This document shows positions 1 through 8,053 of a stretch of 64,000 nt of DNA, piece by piece. The stretch comes from Mucilaginibacter pineti (GTDB lineage: Bacteria; Bacteroidota; Bacteroidia; Sphingobacteriales; Sphingobacteriaceae): assembly GCF_900101875.1 (NCBI RefSeq), contig NZ_FNAI01000018.1:1-64000 (forward strand). Direction: 5' to 3'. The position numbers were made by a program, and so were the translations under genes. The notes below the pieces were generated by a model, which saw nothing but the letters and a program-made list of their open reading frames with translations, was not told where the DNA came from and did no database searches. Position 1 is the first letter of the stretch. Every line of letters starts with the position of its first letter.

Positions 1-42
1 CTTATGGACATCAATGCCGATAAATAATTGTGGAGTTTGCAT
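1..42 (-). CDS. IS110-family transposase, N-terminal fragment (cut by window edge)
   Basis: Only the first 14 codons lie in the window, starting at the ATG at 42 and reading off the left edge. They encode MQTPQLFIGIDVHK. The I-G-I-D-V-H-K string is the characteristic N-terminus of IS110-family (DEDD) transposases, the Asp being the first of the four catalytic acidic residues. The rest of the element lies to the left, so completeness cannot be judged. The non-coding flank at 43-330 would be the left end of this insertion sequence. Confidence 0.75.
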   Translation of the reverse strand, partial: MQTPQLFIGIDVHK

Positions 43-330
43 AAGCCTATGTTTTTGTTGCTAAATTATTGAACAACGCTTTAACATATATGCTTGACGA
101 TTTTGCTGCGGTGCTAATTTTGTAACAGTAGTGCAATGGATATTTAAAAGCCGGCTGTTGTGAGCGCAGCGAACATCAGCCTATTGCGCCGAGGCTGGCA
201 GTGGAATGGAACCCGGAGCGAAGCGCGTGGTGGAATGGAGGCTACCTGCCGCAGGTGCTGACCTTCTAACAAAAAGAAAGGGGCCAGGCAAGGTAATAAT
301 ACCAAACCTGAACCCCTAACCTTGCTGGTG
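43..330 (-). ncRNA. IS110 left-end non-coding region, possible bridge RNA
   Basis: This stretch lies upstream of the IS110 transposase start. In IS110-group elements the 5' flank encodes the bridge RNA. Visible structure: the direct repeat GTGGAATGGA at 201-210 and 230-239, a near-perfect hairpin ACCTGC-C-GCAGGT at 244-256, and an inverted pair GCAAGGT (288-294) / ACCTTGC (319-325). That structure density exceeds neighbouring spacers. The boundary of the IS and the role as bridge RNA are inference; the pair at 288-325 may instead be the terminator of the HEPN gene. Confidence 0.3.
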
Positions 331-360
331 GTCCTGGGAGCTTCTTTATTTATTTCTTTA

Positions 361-1863
361 TCATTTCGCTTTTTCGCCTTTGAAAACGAGTTTAGCTTTA
401 GCCATGAGTAAACCGACTCTTTCCAATGCCGTGTTGACCATATCTTCTTCTATCGAAAAGTTCTCATCGTATCGCGCTTTCGAGTAACCGTCATTGATCA
501 GCGTGAAAATCTTTAACCCTTCTTTTGTTTCCATTTCAAAGATATCCCTGAACTCATCTGTAAAAAGCAGCGTCAGTTTGATCAGCTTGAACAGGTTATG
601 CACCGACTGCCGGTAGCCAAACATGACCTGCAATAAACCAATCAAAGCATGTTCTGTTGCCTGGTGTAAAAGGAATAGCGCCAATCGCGCGTTTCCATCC
701 TGCATGTAGCGTTCTGCACCATGAAAGAACTCTTTGCTCATGATACCATATTTATTCCAGCTGGCCAATCGTATGGCCATATCCTGCTCGATGCGGATCT
801 CCTGCGGCTCGGGCAGGTTCAAATCTTCCGAGCGATAAATATGGAGACCCTTGCTAAAAGCCAGGCTCCAGAATTTCCCCTTGCTTTTTAACCCGTTGAT
901 GGCGCTTCCCACTTTATGTACAATGGCGTATATATTTGTCAGTGTCTTAAAATTGTCCTCGATCTTATTGACAATACTGTGTTCCGGCGTTTTTTCGTCC
1001 TCATCAACCAGTATGAGCAGGTAAAAAGTAAATGGCTTGGGATGAGAACCCAGGTAAGTGATCGAACGGATACTTGGTATAAATTTTACCAGACTTTCTG
1101 CAAGATGATCCAACCCCAGCTTTTCTGCAGGCGTAAGCTGAGGACAAAAAGGATGCAGGTTAGTACCATTTGTGCCTAAGACCACATCCGGTACTAACCG
1201 TACATCCTTTTTTCTTTCATCACCATCTTGCTCTTCCTTATCCGCGGAAACATCCGTCACAACATCTGTCCAAAACCCTCTTTTAAGAAAGGGTTTGCCG
1301 CTTTCTATCTGGTGTATAAGCCATGCAGCAGCATATAGGTTCAGCATATTATCATACACATTGATTACTTCGCCCGGCATTAAGGTTTCATCAATAGGAA
1401 ATGTATATAAAGCTGTGTGCGTCCATTCCGTCAGATAATCACGATACTCAGGCAAGCTGATCTTTTCAAAGATTTTCTTTAATAGCAGGTATGGGCTATG
1501 CTGATACTTTTCCGGCAGTTCATTAGGATAAAACGCCCACTGCTCTTTACCCTTCTCTAAAACCTCATCCGCTATCGCTTTCTTTTCCCAAGGCTCTTCG
1601 CGGTAACCTACAAATAGCAGGTAGCAAGCTTCCAGCAACCGGATATTCTGTTCATAGATAAACAACAGGTGGCCCGAGCCATTCCTCTTATTCTTATACT
1701 GCTTGTGGGATAAGGCAAAATCAAGCCACATCTTAAGTTCATCCCGATGTGTATTCATCCGGTCACCAAAAAATCTTGACAGCACCTTTAACGGGTTCTG
1801 TACCTCACTAAACCTTAACAACCTCGGGAAGCAATCCCAGGGCGCAAACCTGCCTATATGCAT
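361..1863 (-). CDS. HEPN-domain protein, element-associated
   Basis: A 500-residue protein with three visible parts: an N-terminal helical region (about 1-190), a middle alpha/beta region (about 245-345) with a hydrophobic strand pattern but no recognisable nucleotidyltransferase GS...DxD motif, and a C-terminal helical HEPN-like domain (about 373-490) containing a run of E-H-A-L-I-type helix residues and an Ala-Arg-Tyr motif near 463. HEPN domains often occur in nucleic-acid-targeting toxins, but no clear RxxxxH RNase motif is seen, so catalysis is unproven. The start at 1863 is kept because the F-x-x-V-Q-N-P-L-K-V-L N-terminus resembles family members; a Met at residue 36 is the alternative. 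It diverges from the XRE regulator. Confidence 0.65.
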   Translation of the reverse strand: MHIGRFAPWDCFPRLLRFSEVQNPLKVLSRFFGDRMNTHRDELKMWLDFALSHKQYKNKRNGSGHLLFIYEQNIRLLEACYLLFVGYREEPWEKKAIADEVLEKGKEQWAFYPNELPEKYQHSPYLLLKKIFEKISLPEYRDYLTEWTHTALYTFPIDETLMPGEVINVYDNMLNLYAAAWLIHQIESGKPFLKRGFWTDVVTDVSADKEEQDGDERKKDVRLVPDVVLGTNGTNLHPFCPQLTPAEKLGLDHLAESLVKFIPSIRSITYLGSHPKPFTFYLLILVDEDEKTPEHSIVNKIEDNFKTLTNIYAIVHKVGSAINGLKSKGKFWSLAFSKGLHIYRSEDLNLPEPQEIRIEQDMAIRLASWNKYGIMSKEFFHGAERYMQDGNARLALFLLHQATEHALIGLLQVMFGYRQSVHNLFKLIKLTLLFTDEFRDIFEMETKEGLKIFTLINDGYSKARYDENFSIEEDMVNTALERVGLLMAKAKLVFKGEKAK

Positions 1864-1943
1864 AACACTATTGATTTATACCGGTTCCCATTAACCGGCA
1901 GAACAAAGGAAGTGTGTATGTTACCGGTACCGAACCCAAACCA

Positions 1944-1979
1944 TGAGTAAAATACCCATACGCGTGAGTATTTTACTCA
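1944..1979. promoter_or_regulatory. 12-bp inverted repeat, probable operator
   Basis: TGAGTAAAATAC at 1944-1955 is repeated inverted as GTATTTTACTCA at 1968-1979 with a 12-nt spacer. It lies between the divergent HEPN gene and the XRE regulator, where an XRE autoregulatory operator would be expected. The core ATGAGTAA recurs inside the larger palindrome at 61213-61250. Confidence 0.5.
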
Positions 1980-2031
1980 CGGAATAATTATGCTACCTTG
2001 CATTTTATTATCCTTGTCCCAGACAAATAAT

Positions 2032-2039
2032 TATATTTG
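2032..2039 (+). promoter_or_regulatory. Bacteroidetes -7 promoter element of the XRE gene
   Basis: TATATTTG matches the phylum -7 consensus TAnnTTTG. It ends only 5 nt before the XRE start codon at 2045, so transcription would begin at or very near the ATG and the message may be leaderless. A TTG at 2014-2016 is a weak, closely spaced -33 candidate. Confidence 0.4.
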
Positions 2040-2044
2040 ACACT

Positions 2045-2443
2045 ATGGAAACAGCCAGACCAAATACAAAACATATCGGTAGGAAGATCAATCGTATACG
2101 TGAACTAAGGGGCATTAAACAGGAAACGTTTGCTGTCGAGTTAGGCATCAGCCAGCAAACCGTTTCACGCTTAGAGCAAAGTGAAGAGATCGAAGAAGAT
2201 ATGCTTGAAAAGATCGCTAATGTCTTAGGGGTTACCTCCGAAGGTATCAAGAACTTTAGCGAAGAGGCTGTTTTTAATATTATTGGCAATAATTACCACG
2301 ACAATTCAAGTTCGGTTCAATATCAATGTACATTCAATCCGATAGATAAACTTGTTGAAGTGTTTGAAGAAAACAAAAAGCTTTACGAGCAGTTGTTAGC
2401 CAGTGAGCGGGAAAAAGTAGAACTTCTCAAGAAATCAAAATAA
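2045..2443 (+). CDS. XRE-family transcriptional regulator
   Basis: A 132-residue protein with an N-terminal helix-turn-helix of the XRE/Cro type (about residues 12-68: IxxIRELRGIKQE, then GISQQTVSRLEQ) followed by a polar linker and a C-terminal coiled coil (about 98-130) suited to dimerisation. It is expected to bind palindromic DNA; the 12-bp inverted repeat just upstream is a natural target. It is followed by a hairpin terminator, and the RRM gene lies 55 bp downstream. Confidence 0.85.
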   Translation: METARPNTKHIGRKINRIRELRGIKQETFAVELGISQQTVSRLEQSEEIEEDMLEKIANVLGVTSEGIKNFSEEAVFNIIGNNYHDNSSSVQYQCTFNPIDKLVEVFEENKKLYEQLLASEREKVELLKKSK

Positions 2444-2448
2444 TGCTA

Positions 2449-2471
2449 AGCCCCGTTAAAGGGGCTTTTTT
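2449..2471 (+). terminator. Rho-independent terminator after the XRE gene
   Basis: AGCCCC, a GTTAAA loop and GGGGCT, followed by a run of T. It lies 6 bp past the XRE stop codon. Confidence 0.8.
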
Positions 2472-2498
2472 AATGATCTTTTAAGATCTTTTTTTAAT

Positions 2499-2858
2499 AT
2501 GGTTAAGTTATTTGTAGGCGGTTTCCCGCTTGATATAGAAGAAATAGAACTCGCACAGCTTTTTGGTCCGCATGGCGATATCAGCACCATTAAAATTGTA
2601 CGGGATAAGAAAACCAAAATATGCAAAGGTTACGCTTTCATTGAAATGGCAGACCGTTCCGGTGCAGAAAATGCTGCAGAAGCATTAAATGGCACCATGC
2701 TGGATGGCAAGACTTTAACGGTTAATATAAACGAAGAACCCGATATAATAGCCCAGCCTTTATCTGTCACCAGGAATTACGTCCGGACATTTGATTCCCA
2801 AAAAGTGGATATTCCAATTGCGGAAGTACGAAAGAAAAGGCCAAGAAGAGTTGTCTGA
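2499..2858 (+). CDS. RRM-type RNA-binding protein
   Basis: A 119-residue protein with a single RNA recognition motif (residues 3-80). RNP2 is visible as L-F-V-G-G-F near residue 4, and RNP1 as K-G-Y-A-F-I-E-M near residue 47, with the aromatic residues that stack on RNA. The C-terminal tail is basic (K-K-R-P-R-R). Small RRM proteins occur in Bacteroidota and Cyanobacteria and bind RNA, often in the cold response. This copy converges on the mobilization operon and looks like element cargo. Its RNA targets cannot be read from sequence. Confidence 0.85.
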   Translation: MVKLFVGGFPLDIEEIELAQLFGPHGDISTIKIVRDKKTKICKGYAFIEMADRSGAENAAEALNGTMLDGKTLTVNINEEPDIIAQPLSVTRNYVRTFDSQKVDIPIAEVRKKRPRRVV

Positions 2859-2868
2859 TTAGTGCTAA

Positions 2869-3795
2869 CTACGATATCCCCCTATCGTAACCTTTCCTTT
2901 TCTTTCTTTTCCGCTTCAAATCATCCGGCACCGGCGCAATATAATTCCCGCCTCCGTCTAACAATACTTCCAGCAATCCCTTGCTATGGCTATGATTCTT
3001 TTCAAAGTTTTGCGACAGTTCAATTTTTAGCTGCTCTTTAACATCCTGCTTCTGTTCATAGGAACCATTTTTAAGTGCATTGGCATAATTGAATGATTCT
3101 TTGATCTCCCGCTCATAACCAAACATCTGATCAAACAAGCTTTCCGTTGCCTGTTTGAAGGCCACCCGGTCAAACTGCCCAACCTTTTGGCTGTGTGCCG
3201 CGTTGGTTCCTTTGGAGTTGTTAAGTGGACTTAATTTAACACTATTGCTCGCATCCTTCCGGCTAACGATCACCTGTACATGCATCTGCTCGCCCGGTTT
3301 GACATCGCCTTTCTTAGCCAGCCCCTTTCTAACTTCCAAGTCTTTATAAGTGTAATACCGGTTATGTTCCAGTTTTCCGAAATAAACCAGGTTCCGGTTA
3401 CCGTTCACACCATTGCGCTTAAAGTTCTTTGCATAAGCGTCCATGACCGCGTTCGCATAAGCCTTTAGGTATACTTTTGTTTTTTCTTCTCCGAAACGTC
3501 CTTTCAAAAAAAGCAGTTCTTTACTGCTAGGGCTTATATTGACCAGGAAGAACTTCGCGTCGTCTTTGGAAAGCTTGGCTACATTGTTATCAATACTTTG
3601 CCTGACTTCATACGGCTGGATGCTATCGCCAGTATGGTTGAACCAATATTCCTCCATCAAATTATTATGTTGCGCCTCTGTAATTCGGTTCTCTTTTTCC
3701 AGGTAAGCCACCAGTTGGCTGCTGCTCCCTTTGTTATTACCCGTTTCACTTTTAGTGATGTTCACATGCATGCTAATTGTGTGTATGGTTATCAT
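2869..3795 (-). CDS. mobB: MobB-like mobilization protein / relaxase (DUF5712-type)
   Basis: A 308-residue protein resembling the DUF5712 mobilization proteins of Bacteroidetes elements. Visible features are an N-terminal M-H-V-N-I-T-K strand, a Y-F-G-K-L-E-H segment near 135, the motif M-H-V-Q-V-I-V-S-R (about residues 170-178) of the type used for metal coordination in relaxases, and a strongly basic C-terminus (K-R-K-R-K-K-R-K). It likely nicks or holds oriT with BfmA. Its ATG overlaps the BfmA stop as TAATG, implying coupled translation. No coupling protein (VirD4-type) follows, unlike typical elements. Confidence 0.75.
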   Translation of the reverse strand: MITIHTISMHVNITKSETGNNKGSSSQLVAYLEKENRITEAQHNNLMEEYWFNHTGDSIQPYEVRQSIDNNVAKLSKDDAKFFLVNISPSSKELLFLKGRFGEEKTKVYLKAYANAVMDAYAKNFKRNGVNGNRNLVYFGKLEHNRYYTYKDLEVRKGLAKKGDVKPGEQMHVQVIVSRKDASNSVKLSPLNNSKGTNAAHSQKVGQFDRVAFKQATESLFDQMFGYEREIKESFNYANALKNGSYEQKQDVKEQLKIELSQNFEKNHSHSKGLLEVLLDGGGNYIAPVPDDLKRKRKKRKGYDRGIS

Positions 3796-4349
3796 TAAAG
3801 ATTATTCACCTGCTGCCTGACATTTTGAATAAGGGCATCTTTCTCCACCTGCTTGGTCATCATACCCATCTGCTCCCTTGAGTTAATGTAAAATTCCAGT
3901 ATTGAAGAAAACATCGTTTTCAAACGCTTCTTGTCGTATTGGGCGACGTCGAGCTTCCTTAAATATTCTGCTATGTTGCTGACGCTCGTGGCTTGGGTTG
4001 CATTTGCCGCTTTCTGCTCATCGTTATGTTTGATAATCTGTTTATTAAAAAAATCCACAATCTGCAGTTGCCCGGCGATCATTCGCTCGGATTCTTTCTT
4101 TAACGGGATCAATAACTCCTGCTCCTGCGTCCGGATAAAAGCAATAATGTTATCTGTCTTTTTATTGATCGCATTTTTCAATAGCTCATCATTCAAGTCC
4201 CTGGGATCTTTCTTGCTCTTGTAGAAATAGTCCACCATATAAATAAAAAAGCCCAGTTTCGTCAGCCCGCATTTGTTTGCGATAGCCATTAGCTTCAGGT
4301 CCGTTTTTACCGGGAACCTTATCGTTTTTACATTTTCATCTTTTGTCAT
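3795..4349 (-). CDS. BfmA/BtgA-family mobilization protein
   Basis: A 184-residue protein of the BfmA/BtgA accessory mobilization family. It has an N-terminal ribbon-helix-helix-like segment (T-I-R-F-P-V-K-T-D then helices to about residue 45) that should bind oriT, followed by long charged helices. It is first in a two-gene operon with MobB (1-nt-scale overlap) and is preceded by a palindrome-rich spacer that is the probable oriT. The family role is to assist relaxosome formation. Confidence 0.8.
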   Translation of the reverse strand: MTKDENVKTIRFPVKTDLKLMAIANKCGLTKLGFFIYMVDYFYKSKKDPRDLNDELLKNAINKKTDNIIAFIRTQEQELLIPLKKESERMIAGQLQIVDFFNKQIIKHNDEQKAANATQATSVSNIAEYLRKLDVAQYDKKRLKTMFSSILEFYINSREQMGMMTKQVEKDALIQNVRQQVNNL

Positions 4350-4489
4350 TATTCAATTCACCTTTCATTATATAGCCTGGTCTATCATTATATACCTTGA
4401 TCTGCTATTATATAATTGATACCATTATCTAATCCTCGGTATACCCCTCAGTATACTATAATCCTTTAATGCAGCTAACAGCGGGGGGA

Positions 4490-4660
4490 AAGTATACCGC
4501 AGGTATACGCAAATCTGCTTTGCCCCGCAGGGCAAGCGGAAAAAGTCGGGTGCGCCCGACTTCCGCTTGCTCCCCCCGCTTTCGCGGAAGGACGCTAAGC
4601 GGCCTGACTTGTTGTTTAGGTACTTGATTACATAGCTGCGTATCTACGCAGCTATCCGGA
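4490..4660. other. Candidate oriT: cluster of palindromes upstream of the mob genes
   Basis: Three separate dyads lie here: GTATACC-GCA-GGTATAC (4492-4508); a long hairpin at 4532-4570 formed by GCAAGCGGAA and TTCCGCTTGC flanking GTCGGG...CCCGAC; and ATAGCTGCGTA-TC-TACGCAGCTAT (4632-4655, perfect 11-bp arms). It sits directly upstream of BfmA/MobB, the usual place for oriT in mobilizable Bacteroides elements. No nic site can be assigned. Confidence 0.45.
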
Positions 4661-4682
4661 TATACCGCTATAGCGTTACTTT

Positions 4683-5003
4683 TCATCCCGCCGCCTCCCA
4701 TCCGGCAGGCCAGTAAACCTGACTGCCAAGTTTTGGATGATAAGACGGCTGGTAACGGATATAACCAAATGCATCCAGTTCCCGGATGCATTTGTGATAG
4801 GTCGCAATCGATGCTATCTTACTGAATGCCATCAACTCGCGCCTTGTCACCGCAAAGGGACTGGCGAAGCCATTCCTTTGCCAGTGTACAAACAAAGCCG
4901 TAAACAGACTGACATGCGTGGCATTCAGCCTAACATCACCCCGCATACGTTTGAGCAGCTTACCGTAACCGGCCAGTTCCTGCGCTGAGATAGAAGACTT
5001 CAT
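4683..5003 (-). CDS. Small winged-helix-like protein of the element (copy 1)
   Basis: A 106-residue protein with the pattern T-H-V-S-L-F-T-A-L, W-Q-R-N-G-F, then A-T-Y-H-K-C-I-R-E-L and F-G-Y-I-R-Y-Q-P-S-Y. This looks like a winged-helix DNA-binding fold with a recognition helix around A-T-Y-H-K. Two paralogues with the same motifs lie at 39593-39889 and 40191-40475. Its start overlaps the stop of the upstream HTH gene by 4 nt, so the pair is translated together. Function is unknown; a role in element regulation or replication is inferred. Confidence 0.7.
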   Translation of the reverse strand: MKSSISAQELAGYGKLLKRMRGDVRLNATHVSLFTALFVHWQRNGFASPFAVTRRELMAFSKIASIATYHKCIRELDAFGYIRYQPSYHPKLGSQVYWPAGWEAAG

Positions 5004-5266
5004 TGCCGGCCTCCTTCCAGTAGCTTGTTAATGTCTTCCTGTTTGTAGTACAAAAGACTGCCTATCCGCGTAAACCGAAGCGTTCCATTGATGCGCAGGT
5101 TCTGCAACGTACCCGGTGAGATTTTCAATAATTTTCTCACTTCAGCGCTTTTAAGCCATTGTTTGGATTGCCCTTGTCCGGGCCGCATCAGTCGCGCAAT
5201 TTCACTGAGCATTTCATTCTTAAATTCCCTTAGATCTTCTTTTGTGATCACTTCCAGGTTCATCAT
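5000..5266 (-). CDS. Helix-turn-helix (excisionase/MerR-like) protein (copy 1)
   Basis: An 88-residue protein with an N-terminal charged helix and a C-terminal HTH_17-type domain: W-L-K-S-A-E-V-R-K-L-L-K-I-S, then T-L-Q-N-L-R-I-N-G-T-L, and a wing ending in L-Y-Y-K-Q-E-D-I. This is the fold of excisionase-like DNA-bending proteins of Bacteroidetes integrative elements. A close paralogue lies at 39882-40157, there also overlapping a winged-helix gene. It probably takes part in excision or transfer control. Confidence 0.8.
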   Translation of the reverse strand: MMNLEVITKEDLREFKNEMLSEIARLMRPGQGQSKQWLKSAEVRKLLKISPGTLQNLRINGTLRFTRIGSLLYYKQEDINKLLEGGRQ

Positions 5267-5413
5267 TCCCTCCTTGTTTAGTTAGACATTTAACCCGTTC
5301 AAAAGCGGCATAGAACAAAGCCGCCTGAACGATCTGGAAGCAAATGTCATGGCAAAAGGATAAAAATGAATGACCATTGAAGGCGTTTGGTCACGAATGG
5401 GGAAAGGGTTCTA

Positions 5414-6166
5414 CTATTTGTTTTTGGGGACGATTTTGAATAGCTTGTCTTCTTCGGATATATTCAGGTACTTGGATGGCTTATCATTCTTCCGGGCTGG
5501 AAAGTAATTACGAGCCGTATCAATGGAGATAGGTTTATCGCCATGCATAAAGTATTTGGCTATCATTTTATACCAGGGGCTTTGCCCTTGCGAAGTTGCC
5601 AGTTTCTTATCGCCCAGGCTTAAGCCCTGCAGCTGTTCTATCAGATCCATGAACGCTGCGATATAACCATTGGTGATCACGATCTTTTCATTCGCATCAA
5701 ATTCTCTGGCTTGTTTCAGTTGCGCTTCCAGTTCTGCAACACGCCCCTTTAACTGATCGATCAGTTTATCCTTTTCACCGATGACCGATTCCAATGGTTC
5801 AACCTTGTGCCAGCGGTCAACGGATTTTAGGAACGCTAAAAATGCTTCGAGCTTTCGCGCTTGTTCCAAACCAGACGCATATTTGGAAGTGAAAGGATCT
5901 TGTCGTTTGAAGTGCCGAATCCGGCTGAGTACGATATCGCAAACATGGTTAAAGAATACTTCTTCTTTACCGTTAGTTTTTAAATAAAAACCTAACTGGA
6001 AATCATAGAACAAACCATAATCACTTTCATCTATCTCATAGATCTTCAGTAAAAAGAAATTATCCTCAAGCTTCCTGTTACTAAACAACGGCCTGCCAAT
6101 ATCATACACGTGAGGGGAAAAATCGAAGCGATTTCGGAATTTGAAGAATATACTTTTATTAGACAT
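5414..6166 (-). CDS. Hypothetical element protein with central coiled coil
   Basis: I do not recognise a characterised family. The 250-residue protein has a mixed N-terminal domain (1-125), a coiled coil (about 128-160: K-D-K-L-I-D-Q-L-K-G-R-V-A-E-L-E) and a C-terminal domain with I-S-I-D-T-A-R-N-Y-F-P-A-R, weakly reminiscent of the C-terminus of RteC-type regulators. It is transcribed in the same direction as the HTH/winged-helix pair 150 bp downstream. An element regulator is possible but unproven. Confidence 0.6.
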   Translation of the reverse strand: MSNKSIFFKFRNRFDFSPHVYDIGRPLFSNRKLEDNFFLLKIYEIDESDYGLFYDFQLGFYLKTNGKEEVFFNHVCDIVLSRIRHFKRQDPFTSKYASGLEQARKLEAFLAFLKSVDRWHKVEPLESVIGEKDKLIDQLKGRVAELEAQLKQAREFDANEKIVITNGYIAAFMDLIEQLQGLSLGDKKLATSQGQSPWYKMIAKYFMHGDKPISIDTARNYFPARKNDKPSKYLNISEEDKLFKIVPKNK

Positions 6167-6884
6167 TATATTAATTTAAAGAATAACATAACTACAGCTT
6201 CGTGGTTTTTTTACGAATTGTGGAGATTTAAATAGTGCCTATCAAAAACCCTATACTAAATTATAAAACGTAAAACGTTCTAGTAACGGGCCGAAAAAAG
6301 CCAATTTATCCGTTTTAATCCTATATAACCTCTTAATTGACGTTTGTCTTTTATTATGGCGTATTATATCGTGGAATTTACTGATACTCTACGACACAAG
6401 CTTCTTTTTTGCTGAAACCGAAAAAAAAATCGCGTGACTTCGCTAGCATGAATTATTTAGAGCGTTACTTAAATACAATGCTATTATTTAAAATAGATAT
6501 GCACTGTTGCTGTATTGAGATTCAACGGAACAACAAAGTAGTATTATCAATAATTAATCGGATTTAGATGGCACCACAATGTCAGTATGGTCAGTTAAGT
6601 GCCTTAGGAAAACTCATTTTTTCACTTTACGAACAAAGACAATTGCATTCGCGCCTCCTTTTAAATCCAAACATTTCTAGATGCACCGTTTGACATGACC
6701 GTAAATGAGGTATTTTCTTTATTTATTGGGCACAAACGCTTAAGCCTTTACAACTTCCCATCTCCGTAAATTCTATTACCGCTGATATTATGTCTATTTT
6801 CTCTAATAAATCGTTTATAAATTCCTTAGTTATTATATAAGCTTGAAATAATTTCGTAAAAAAATCATCCTCAATATTAGGGTA
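6167..6884. other. AT-rich spacer, no gene seen
   Basis: About 720 bp of AT-rich sequence separate the element genes from the defence island. I see no convincing open frame, hairpin terminator or repeat. It may mark an insertion junction. Confidence 0.4.
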
Positions 6885-7658
6885 TTATTGTTCCCAAATA
6901 ACACTAAGTACAGAATTGTATAGCGGAGTTACAATGCAAAATTCATACATCGGAGTATCCCGATCATATTTACCAAGTTCGAACCATGTCGATTTGGTTA
7001 TTTCCTGAATGGCATCTTTCTTCGGATAAATGCGATTGAATACGTAAAATTCATTAGCTACTGAATCTGAGGGTACATTCAGTTTATTTATGTCTGGGAT
7101 TTTATAATATAAATCGGCAGATTTCTTCCAATATTGCACATTCTTGTTTTTGCTATAAAAAGTAGCGATAGGATGATTCCCTAAATCTACAAAGCGATAC
7201 ACAGTTGAGGTAAGGCTGGTATTAAATTTTTGAGCAAGTTCACTGATCAGCTCCGGAGAAAATTTCTTTTTTTCGCAGTTAGCTTCAAACAATTCTCTTG
7301 GCATCAATAATTCAGCGGCAAAGTCGTTAGCTTCTTTTTCTTGTGGTCCTTTTTTATACCCCTCTAATGTAGTATCATCATCTGTAAAGGATGCTTCTTT
7401 ATCAGCATGTAACAAGATATGGCCAAGTTCATGGGCTAATACGTAGCGCTTTCTTTGTTCAAATTCAATTTTCGAATCAATGGTTACGATAGAGCGTCCT
7501 TGTTTCATGACCAGCCGACCATCACAATTTTTGAGATCTGACTCTTTAACCATCCCATTATGGTAAATAATCAGTTCTTTAATATCGATGGGAGCCATAT
7601 CGGTAATGCCGAGTTGGTTTACTAGTTTTTTGGCAACAAAGGCAGGGGCTATTTTCAT
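6885..7658 (-). CDS. ImmA/IrrE-family metallo-endopeptidase (triad 1)
   Basis: A 257-residue protein. The zinc-metalloprotease motif H-E-L-G-H is at residues 76-80, and the third ligand is supplied by E-K-E-A-N-D-F-A near 109, followed by the family hallmark A-E-L-L-M-P. ImmA and IrrE cleave repressor proteins (ImmR, DdrO) in response to DNA damage or phage. Here there is no XRE repressor next door; the partner is the 131-residue protein just upstream, whose stop overlaps this start (TAATG). I infer that the small protein or the sigma-like protein is its substrate. The C-terminal 120 residues may be a sensor domain. Confidence 0.85.
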   Translation of the reverse strand: MKIAPAFVAKKLVNQLGITDMAPIDIKELIIYHNGMVKESDLKNCDGRLVMKQGRSIVTIDSKIEFEQRKRYVLAHELGHILLHADKEASFTDDDTTLEGYKKGPQEKEANDFAAELLMPRELFEANCEKKKFSPELISELAQKFNTSLTSTVYRFVDLGNHPIATFYSKNKNVQYWKKSADLYYKIPDINKLNVPSDSVANEFYVFNRIYPKKDAIQEITKSTWFELGKYDRDTPMYEFCIVTPLYNSVLSVIWEQ

Positions 7659-8053
7659 TAAAGTTCTTTCCGTTCAATTTTATTCATGAGATCAAGCAGG
7701 TCTGATTCATCAAGTATTTCCTTAAGATCCTGCTCATCCATCTTCTCCAGATTATTGAACTGTAATTGTGGTGCCCGCAACCTTAATAAATTTAAAATTC
7801 CTTCTTTAGTTGATTCTTTTGCGCTTTCAAATATCGTAAGGGCTATGGTATATAGGCTCTCCTGTGTCTGTTTATTTAGCGCTACTTTCTGTTTAAAGAG
7901 TAAGGCCTTTATTTTAGCAACACCATTTTTTTCCAGTTTTTCGGGGTCAAATCCACTGTTACGCAACATTTCATCCAATAATTCAGGCTCGCGATGCGTT
8001 ATCAGGAATAACTCCCGGTTCAGCTTGTCGATGTCTATCTTAGTGTTTTTCAT
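7658..8053 (-). CDS. Small helical protein between sigma-like and ImmA genes (triad 1)
   Basis: A 131-residue, almost entirely helical, acidic protein with no family I recognise. Repeated leucine-rich helices (L-L-D-E-M-L-R-N, L-N-L-L-R-L) and a C-terminal acidic stretch (E-I-L-D-E-S-D-L-L-D-L) are seen. It overlaps the sigma-like gene by 4 nt upstream and the protease gene downstream, so all three are made together. By position it could be an anti-sigma factor and protease substrate, analogous to the 121-residue protein in triad 2, but I see no clear sequence similarity between the two. Confidence 0.65.
   Translation of the reverse strand: MKNTKIDIDKLNRELFLITHREPELLDEMLRNSGFDPEKLEKNGVAKIKALLFKQKVALNKQTQESLYTIALTIFESAKESTKEGILNLLRLRAPQLQFNNLEKMDEQDLKEILDESDLLDLMNKIERKEL

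Noticed and set aside
1172-1438. Plus-strand frames within the HEPN gene
   Set aside because: Antisense shadows of a clear long gene.
4456-4791. Open frame across the oriT candidate
   Set aside because: It overlaps the palindromes and the winged-helix gene in another frame, with unnatural composition.
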